Below are positions 41,174-47,948 of a stretch of DNA of 47,948 bases, piece by piece. The translations under genes and the position numbers were made by a program. The DNA comes from Chara braunii (lineage: Eukaryota; Streptophyta; Charophyceae; Charales; Characeae). The DNA is taken from assembly GCA_003427395.1 (NCBI GenBank), contig BFEA01000225.1, forward strand, positions 1,862,289-1,910,236, given 5' to 3'. A model generated the notes under the pieces. The model did not search any database and had not been told where the DNA came from. It saw only the letters and a list, made by a program, of their open reading frames with translations. The stretch's first letter is position 1. Each line of letters opens with the position of its first letter.

Positions 41174-44100
41174 ATGACACCATTCCAGGCACACGTGAGA
41201 GGTTACTTTGTGCGGAAGTATTCCCCTAGGGCAGTGTGGTTTATGTGCCAGGTGATTCGTGCACGAGCAAGGGCAATTGAGCTTGAAAGACGCATGGCTG
41301 TGGTTGCCTCTGGCGGAGATCTAACTGTGTCGGAGCAGGTACATCAGTATGAGTCAACAATGGAAAGGGAACAGAGCAAGATTCGCAAAGCAACTTTGGC
41401 ACGTGCCCGCATGAGGCGTGCTATGAGCTGCAGGGAGAGGAATTTGAGTGGCAGTGAGGCTGGGAGCTTGTGGAGTGACCACCACCTGTCTGCTGCTGGA
41501 GAAGGGCTCACTGCCACTGCTCCTGGGCTTGCGGGTCCGGATTCCCGCAGGACGAGTTGTGGCAGCAGTGCCTGGGGGATTCCCGAGGGTTTCAAAGACA
41601 TTGGTAGATCACAGAGCCAGGTGAAGGGAGGGATTGGGGGGGGAAGAGGATTGAGATTCGCTGGGGAGGCCGCAAGTGGTGGGTGGAGCTCTAGTTCTGG
41701 CAGGGAGCTGATACGATCATCTCTAACAGGAAGCATAGGGAGAAAGTTAAGCCCTGTTTTTAGGGGACGAGCACAAAATGAGAAATGTCTTGAAATGCTG
41801 CAGAGGAGCACCAGCTCGGGAGTTCGGGGTTCATGTTCAAGCATTGGAGGTGATTTGGAGAGTTCCTCTGCGAGTCCTGCCAGGCCATGGAGCATGAGCC
41901 CTGCCCACTTCTCCCTGCCAGGGGGTGCAGTTTTGACAAGGAAAGTGAGGGGAAAGGGACGGGGCAGGAAGAAGCGGAACCGATCAGGAGATAAGGGCAA
42001 GGACAAGGAGAACATGGAGCGAGCAGAAATAATTCTACAGGATATGGTGGTGGCCGTTGAGGAAATGGAAAGAGGGGGAAAGCAAGTAGCAGCAGTGAGG
42101 CGTACACTTGCAACTTCAACAGCATCTGATCGGAAAACTGAGACGAACAACTTGCTTCAACAACATCAACAACATAACGAAGGGCAGAGGACACTAAGTT
42201 GGAGGCAGGATGTGGAAAGGGACTCAGAAAAGAGATTGCAGTCGGAGGGAACTGCTGGAAAGGACCTTGAGGCGAGGAAGGCCGCAAAATTTCAGCAGGA
42301 GATGGAGTGTGTGCTGAAGCAACGCTTAGAAGCGAGGAACCAAGGAAACCCAAACCACAAGGGTTGCTCTTCACAGAGAGAGGAGGACACTTCTCTTATG
42401 AGGAACCAGAAGAAGGTATCTTATGGAACAGGGAATGGAGTAGCAGAAGAGCCATCACGATTCGTCCTTGCACAGCACAAAACGCAGCCCCAGTGGGCTG
42501 AAGAGAGGAAGCGGGAGGTGGAGAGGGTGCTGAAGAAGCGTTTGGAAGCCAGGAAGTTGGAAGAAACAGGAGAGCATGGGTCGAAAACTGGGGGGGAATA
42601 TGGAGTGAAGCCTCTGCCGGGAAGATTTGCATGTGAAGTCAGCATTGAGAAACATGCTGATGAAACAGCGAAGTCAGGACACGTGGCCGCAAAATCCAGT
42701 TCTGTTCAGCAGAAACTGCATCTGCAGTGGGCTGATGAGAGGAAGCAGGAGGTAGAAAATGCGTCCAAACAACACAGTAAGGCCAAGGATGCGGAGAAAA
42801 TAACAGGTAACACCCAGAGAGCCCATCCCGAGGGCAGAGCAAAGCCCGTAGCTGGAAAGACAGAGGACAAAAAAGTGGTAAGGGCATGTCTGGAAGCAGA
42901 CAGGTGTGTTGCTGCAGCGGAAGGGAAACTCAACATCGAGAGGGATATGGATGAGAAATGCACAAAGGCAAAGATGGGATTCTCAAGCAAGAGAGTAAAC
43001 GTGATTGATGGGCCACATCAGCCTGTGGAAGGGCAGGAGGATGAGAGAAAGAGGGAAACCGTTAGGGGAACTAGCGAGCTCTGGGATCGGCCTGCTGTTC
43101 ATTTAAAAGAGCAAGTGTCTGAGAGGAGAAAAAAACATGAGAGTAGCGAAGACCAAGCAGCGAAATGCATGCAGTGGGATATTCATCAGACCATTGAGGT
43201 CAGAAGGCAGTTGCAAAGAGCAGAAGAAGAGCCGCAAAGGAGAGATGTTGAGGGGAGCCATGACCATCAAGGAGCAAAGTACATGCAGCTGTGTCTTCGT
43301 CAGGCCATCGAGTTCGAAAGGCGAATGCAGAAGGTCAAGAAAGAGAAGCAGGAGGCAGAGGAAAAGGAGGAAAAACAACGTGAGGCACAGAGGGCAGCAG
43401 AGCTGCGACATCTGGCTGAGAAGGCTGCCATGTTGTGTGCTGCAAAGACTCCGGAGAGGAGTGATGGACTCGTTTTGGGTAAGGGATGGAGCAAAACCTC
43501 ACATCAAACTGAGTCATGGAGACAGGAGGTGGCAGCAGAGCAGTGGAAAGGTGGTGCCAATCTCATGGCTGCGGAGCGAGAAGCTGATGTGAGACGGGAG
43601 AGCATGCGAGCCGCCGAGCGTCAACGGGAAGCAGAGCGAGTTGCAGGTTTTCGAAGACAGGCACAGTGGTTTCAGGATAAAATGGACAACTGCAAAAGAC
43701 TGGATCTGGAGAAACGAGACTTGGAAAAAGAAGCTATCGCTCAAGCACAAGCAGAGAGGGCAGCAGAGGTGCGCCGGCGTGCTGAGAGGGCTGAGGAACT
43801 CCGACGCCTAGCAGAGAAAGCAGAAGAGGAATGGCGAGAGGCAGAGAGGCTTGATGAGATCAGGAGAAAGGAAGAGATGAAGGGCCTGACTCGGGGGATG
43901 GAGACAGCTGACGAAAAGCAGGAACGTGGTGAAGAAAGGGCCAAGGACTTGCAGGAGATGGAGCAAGCTCGAAACAGTAGAAAAGAAGCTGCAAGAGTTG
44001 CAGAGTTGCATCGTCAGGCTCAGCAAATGGAAAAGAGAAGATGGGAAGCCAAGCGGATTGCCAATCTTCGTGGAGAAGCAGATTGGGCTGCTCAGGAACG

Positions 44101-44851
44101 CAGAGAGGCAGAACGAGCAGAGGAGTTACAGCGTCAGTCGTATCGGATGTTGGAGGTCCAGAATGAAGCCAAAAGAGCTGCTGAGCTGCAAAAGCAGCAT
44201 GAACAAGTTATGGTCGATAGGAGGAAGTCAGGCAGAGCTGTCATGGAGCAGCACGAAATTCAGGCTCATTTGCGGCTGCGCAAGATAATCAAGGACAGTG
44301 TATGTCAGGGTGGGACAGACGCATTAGGCCAAGTGGGCCAAGGAGAGTCACTCCAAGCCAACGTGGTCAGACTCAAGGAGGAGCAGGATGAGGACGAGGG
44401 TGAGGAGCAACAGCAGCAGCAGGGCGAGGAGGAGGAGGAGGAGGAGGAGGAGGAGGAAGAGGAGGAGGAGGAGGAGGAGGAGGAGGAGAAGGATGAGGAG
44501 GAGGAGGAAGAGAATGTTGAGGTGGAAGTTGTTGGTGAAGGATGGGGCGCTTGCTTCCTCCGACGAAACAGATTTGGGTCTTGGTTGGACTCTGAGCTGG
44601 GGGAGAGATTGGCAGGGGTGGATTTTCATCACATTGACCTTGCTTCATTGTTGAAGGAGATGTTACACCTGGTGGAAGAGCTGACAGAAACACAGCGTGC
44701 ATGGAGGAGAGGCATGTTGGAGGCACGCCATGAATGGTTGATGAAGTGGGGCACAAAGGAGGGGATTGAGGCGTGGTTGAGAGAATCTCAGACACTGAAG
44801 GGAGTTTTCATCAAGGGTTCACGTCTGGTGAGAGAGGATCGTGGGAGGTGA
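41174..44851 (+). CDS. large charged coiled-coil protein with N-terminal IQ motif
   Basis: The product is 1,225 residues from the ATG at 41174. The frame is already open from about 41135, so a TTG at 41150 or an upstream exon is also possible. Residues 4-14 (FQAHVRGYFVR) fit a calmodulin-binding IQ motif. A basic stretch near 256-270 (GKGRGRKKRNRSGDK) could be a nuclear signal. From about 370 to 1080 it is Arg/Glu/Ala-rich coiled coil. Internal repeats include VLKQRLEAR / VLKKRLEAR (about 378, 449) and MQ...Q.IE..R.MQ (about 663, 702). Residues about 1083-1113 are almost all Glu. The last about 100 residues (from GSWLDSELGERLAGVDFHHI) are less repetitive and may be a small domain. A chance frame this long is implausible. 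The family is unknown; the architecture resembles cytoskeletal or axonemal coiled-coil proteins. That is inference. Confidence 0.8.
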   Translation: MTPFQAHVRGYFVRKYSPRAVWFMCQVIRARARAIELERRMAVVASGGDLTVSEQVHQYESTMEREQSKIRKATLARARMRRAMSCRERNLSGSEAGSLWSDHHLSAAGEGLTATAPGLAGPDSRRTSCGSSAWGIPEGFKDIGRSQSQVKGGIGGGRGLRFAGEAASGGWSSSSGRELIRSSLTGSIGRKLSPVFRGRAQNEKCLEMLQRSTSSGVRGSCSSIGGDLESSSASPARPWSMSPAHFSLPGGAVLTRKVRGKGRGRKKRNRSGDKGKDKENMERAEIILQDMVVAVEEMERGGKQVAAVRRTLATSTASDRKTETNNLLQQHQQHNEGQRTLSWRQDVERDSEKRLQSEGTAGKDLEARKAAKFQQEMECVLKQRLEARNQGNPNHKGCSSQREEDTSLMRNQKKVSYGTGNGVAEEPSRFVLAQHKTQPQWAEERKREVERVLKKRLEARKLEETGEHGSKTGGEYGVKPLPGRFACEVSIEKHADETAKSGHVAAKSSSVQQKLHLQWADERKQEVENASKQHSKAKDAEKITGNTQRAHPEGRAKPVAGKTEDKKVVRACLEADRCVAAAEGKLNIERDMDEKCTKAKMGFSSKRVNVIDGPHQPVEGQEDERKRETVRGTSELWDRPAVHLKEQVSERRKKHESSEDQAAKCMQWDIHQTIEVRRQLQRAEEEPQRRDVEGSHDHQGAKYMQLCLRQAIEFERRMQKVKKEKQEAEEKEEKQREAQRAAELRHLAEKAAMLCAAKTPERSDGLVLGKGWSKTSHQTESWRQEVAAEQWKGGANLMAAEREADVRRESMRAAERQREAERVAGFRRQAQWFQDKMDNCKRLDLEKRDLEKEAIAQAQAERAAEVRRRAERAEELRRLAEKAEEEWREAERLDEIRRKEEMKGLTRGMETADEKQERGEERAKDLQEMEQARNSRKEAARVAELHRQAQQMEKRRWEAKRIANLRGEADWAAQERREAERAEELQRQSYRMLEVQNEAKRAAELQKQHEQVMVDRRKSGRAVMEQHEIQAHLRLRKIIKDSVCQGGTDALGQVGQGESLQANVVRLKEEQDEDEGEEQQQQQGEEEEEEEEEEEEEEEEEEEEEKDEEEEEENVEVEVVGEGWGACFLRRNRFGSWLDSELGERLAGVDFHHIDLASLLKEMLHLVEELTETQRAWRRGMLEARHEWLMKWGTKEGIEAWLRESQTLKGVFIKGSRLVREDRGR
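44421..44513 (+). repeat. (GAG/GAA)n coding repeat, poly-Glu
   Basis: A trinucleotide run in frame with the long coding region. It encodes about 30 glutamates with one Lys-Asp interruption. Length polymorphism would not shift the frame. Confidence 0.9.
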
Positions 44852-45293
44852 TGAAAGACAACCAGAACCCAACGCATAGGGTGAGGAGGGTCAGAGATAT
44901 GAAGGGGGAACGTTTTTTTAGCCAACCAGGTTTGAACCTCTTTCTTTGTCTCCCTTCAGCTCCCTATAGAAAGAAGTTTCTCTTTGTTTCTTCTGATTAG
45001 GTGCGTAAGCTTTCATGATCTCCGACGATTGCAATAGAGCCATACCCCCCAATCTGGGTAACAGTGGTGACGTCTAGCAAGAGATTAGTTAATACTAAAC
45101 TCCACGATAGCTCTTTGGTTTTCTGCTGTTCATAAGAGAGAAGCACTGCCAGTGACTTTATGTTGTATATTGGTATTGGTCACCAGCAATTTAGAATTTT
45201 CAACTAATTGGTTTCCACCTTTCAGCTTCGCATTGCTGACGTAGACACAAGAAGTCGACCATTCGAATGTATCCAGACACACATTTTCCTCTG
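44825..45293 (+). other. possible 3' exons of the coiled-coil gene
   Basis: CTG-GTGAGA at 44824-44830 is donor-like, inside the last codons of the long frame. TTTCTTTGTCTCCCTTCAG ending at 44958 is a strong acceptor-like site, followed by 41 nt and a donor-like ATTAG-GTGCGTAAG at about 44999. GGTTTCCACCTTTCAG ending at about 45224 is another acceptor, followed by an open 66-nt stretch ending in TGA. These sites would give alternative carboxy ends. Without transcripts I cannot say whether any is used; the long frame has its own TGA at 44849. Confidence 0.3.
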
Positions 45294-47948
45294 ACTGACT
45301 GTGCTGACCCCTCGGATCATGTCACGGCTATGCTCTTAGACTCAGAAAGAAGGCAGTGAGAAAGGGCAGTGCTCCTAAGCAAGCGAGAGAAGAAGTACCT
45401 ATAGTGAACATTTGTAATTTGCACCATTGACGACGTAATTATACCACCATGCCATGCTCTTCTTCTCACATTCCGCACAGATCGCCAACGATATTTCCAC
45501 TTTCCAGGGAAATATTTTGATCCGTTCTCTCGAAGCACACAGGGGTGTCGCCATCGTCCACTGGCAGCTTAGCCATAAGCATGCCTGAAGTCGCTTCACT
45601 GGTTGATTCACGAGATGATTCACGAGATGATTCACAAGGTGATTCACTATTAAGATTTGGAATGTCAACTATCATGACATAGACATAACAAATTTACTTA
45701 CAAGGCAATTAACTTGAATTAAGCTAATTAAACACTCGACAGTTAGGTGCACTTTTGTCTGCAGAAGGGCTAACCAATTTGATTAGCATCATAACTCTTT
45801 GGGACTCCATTTCATTTTGGGTCACAGCGCAGTATGTGGAGCTCTTGGTTGTCCATGTGCATGGGCAGGATTGCAAATCTTGCGCTGCAATATTAGACAA
45901 CACTCAAGAGTCCAGTAGTTATTGTCATACTGCAGAAGGACTGTCAGAATGCTTAGAAAGAATTCTTTTGACATTCTTTGAAACCAAGAGATGGCAAGAA
46001 AGTACGGTGTCAGCTTCACATGATCAAGCTATGGATCTCTGGATACCATGGTTCTTTATGCACTGCACTAGTGATCCGAATTCAACGGTTCAGTCTTCTT
46101 TTTTTTTATGGGCCCACTCCCCTGCCCATTATGGGGAGCATTAGTTCGTATCAGGTATAGATATAGATGCCCTGGGGATATTGATACACGTATGGATGTA
46201 CATACCGGTGCTCACATTTCCTTTTTATACGATGCCGTGAATATTTCCAGGTGGTCACCGATACCCCTTCGTTTTTAGCATAGTGTGTGCCGACAGAATG
46301 TGAACTTTGTGGACTCTTCATCTGGTGTGGGTAGGGGATCCCTTTTAATTTTGGGCCAAGGCAGATTATCATGGCATTCAACGTTCTTAGGTTAGGGCTC
46401 TAACAGCTGTTGATGGTTCAGCCTTTTGAGTTGGAATTTGTACCAACCACCTGTTTTTTGGACTGTTGTCCTTGTTGAAGGTTCGCCGATGGTTCTTTGT
46501 GACGGTATGTGTATCATGTGGCCATATATGAATATGTATGTAGGCGTATATATGTTGTCACCTATTGATGTACAACCATCTTGTGATACTCAACGGTAGG
46601 TCTGTGCTTTTCACAAGTCGTTATCCTAATCGTTGTTGTCATCAAAGACGCACGTCGGTCGCAGAGCCTCTTCAGGTAACGTAGGTGCTTTTGGGCTCAG
46701 GATAGAATGATAACGTCAGCTAGTTTGACTATTGTGGCAGATCGTGAGGCAAGCCAAAGTGACTAGTCGGTAGGACTGCGCATGCTATAGAGCAATAGAA
46801 TTTACTGACACCACTAAGTTTCATTCAGGTTGTGGCCGTGGAAACTCGGGCATTGAACTGAACTTACTGTACTGTGGAAGAGAGCATAAGGAGTGGACGG
46901 AGGTTCTTTGGATTGCAATCTTTCCTGTCAAATATGGATTGGCTGCATTGCACCGTGAGAACTGGGGACTACTTTGTAGCATGGAAATGCCACTTAAATC
47001 TATGGCTTATTGCTTGCATAGACTCTATACCTCCACATAATAACAGTTGGTGTGGACACTGCCAGTCCCTTGTAGTGGTCAGTGGACTCAATCATAAGCA
47101 GAATCTTGAGTTAGTCAATGTGGTTGTACACTTCCAGAGAACCCAGAGAGTAAGGAGTAGCAGAGAAGTGAGAAAAGAGTTGTATAAATTAGAGTCTCAT
47201 AATGTGGTTACTATTGAGAGCATCAGGAATCTAGATATTGTTCAGCAGCCCTATGGGAGGTAGGTTGATCCACCAATGGGCAGCAGCTTCGGATGATGGC
47301 AAAGTTAAAGGTTGCCACTGAGCCTACATTTGGTGCCGCATATATAAGCAATAGCTTATAAGATAGCAGTAGCTGATCACTGGGACAGCCTCATAAGTGT
47401 TCGTAGGGATTTTAAAACACGACGACTTTTTTGGGTGCTACGTACAGGTGTAAACGTTTAGTGCATGTTGTTCTTCCCCTGCTATTGCTTTGATTCTTCT
47501 ATGGTGGTGGGAGATTGGGAAAAACACTCATGATCGAAGCACACATGCAGGTCTTTCCTTCTTTTCAATTGATTCATGACTTGTGGGTGAATTTTTTGAG
47601 CCAACTCCTTGAGTGTCGTCATGATTCATGATGCGATATCCTTGGATGTATCCTCACATGTCAGAGCATGTAGAGTGCACGTGTGCATGCACGCATGGTT
47701 TGGTGGCTGGGTGAGAAAGGAATGAAATTTAGAGCCCTTTCACTCAACGTGACTAATTGACCACAAAGTCCGCGCAAATAGGAGTGGCCTGCTTCCTTGG
47801 ATGTCCAGTTCAAAGCTAAAAGTAACCAATTCTATTGAAGTCTTCCTTATTAGACGTTGTAGTGCTTAAATTTCTCATACTCTCTCTCCATGGAATATCA
47901 TGGTCGCCATACAAAGCATGCTCCCTTTTCTAATAAAGAGAGTGATAG
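45294..47948. other. gene-free stretch to window end
   Basis: Open frames of 129 codons at 45755-46144 and 46874-47263 (both +) have no recognised domain. A GATTCACGAGAT block is repeated three to four times at 45604-45645 (CACGAGATGATT). No RNA gene or element was identified. Confidence 0.35.

Noticed and set aside
41344-44795. Long minus-strand frames opposite the coiled-coil gene
   Set aside because: They mirror its Arg/Glu-rich codons as Ser/Leu/Pro-rich translations. They are shadows.
1-47948. CRISPR array, operon or riboswitch
   Set aside because: The direct repeats present are microsatellites, minisatellites or element duplications. The sequence is eukaryotic and nothing shows regular spacers.

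Overview
The window looks like nuclear DNA from a large, repeat-rich green-lineage (streptophyte) genome. The clues are a Ty1/copia-type primer-binding site complementary to initiator-Met tRNA, poly(A)-tailed plant-type LINEs, a Ty3/gypsy pol remnant, U6 snRNA retrocopies, and a nuclear insert of mitochondrial DNA carrying sdh3, nad1 and a group II intron maturase. A mitochondrial sdh3 of this kind next to group II intron coding fits a charophyte alga such as Chara, or a bryophyte. Species assignment is inference. There is one 885-base assembly gap (14806-15690), bounded on the right by a (TC)n microsatellite.

Layout. 1-3.4 kb: a (CA)n run, an approximately 186-bp tandem repeat, and a LINE whose 5' part is inverted. 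4.3-5.1 kb: three copies of a MITE family with ends TTAA-ACCACCAGTAC. 6.1-7.3 kb: mitochondrial insert. 9.3-11.4 kb: more copies of the same MITE, a local duplication and a U6 fragment. 13.7 kb: a hAT-like MITE with an 8-bp target duplication. 16.2 and 22.5 kb: two copies of a 111-nt hairpin element. 17.7-18.2 kb: long pyrimidine/(TG)n tracts ending at a very exon-like 48-nt segment. 19.4 kb: U6 retropseudogene with poly(A) and a 17-bp target duplication. 21.5 kb: LTR end plus PBS. 23.5-23.8 kb: tRNA-derived SINE candidate. 24.8-29.2 kb: nested LINE cluster. 29.2-30.5 kb: decayed gag/protease remnant. 34.8-36.3 kb: Ty3/gypsy integrase on the minus strand with one in-frame stop. 40.6 kb: second U6 retropseudogene. 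41.17-44.85 kb: the only long intact host-like reading frame. The rest is mostly featureless intergenic or intronic DNA.

Host genes. Only two items look like host coding sequence. One is a 1,225-codon charged coiled-coil protein with an N-terminal IQ motif (41174-44851, + strand), possibly spliced to small downstream exons. The other is the possible 48-nt exon at 18192-18239. Everything else recognisable is mobile, or organelle DNA moved to the nucleus. No pathway or operon can be reconstructed. The most informative content is the record of retrotransposition: U6 copies, twin-priming inversion, tail-to-head nested LINEs and a poly(A) stub, together with three small inverted-repeat element families that each have internal sequence support.
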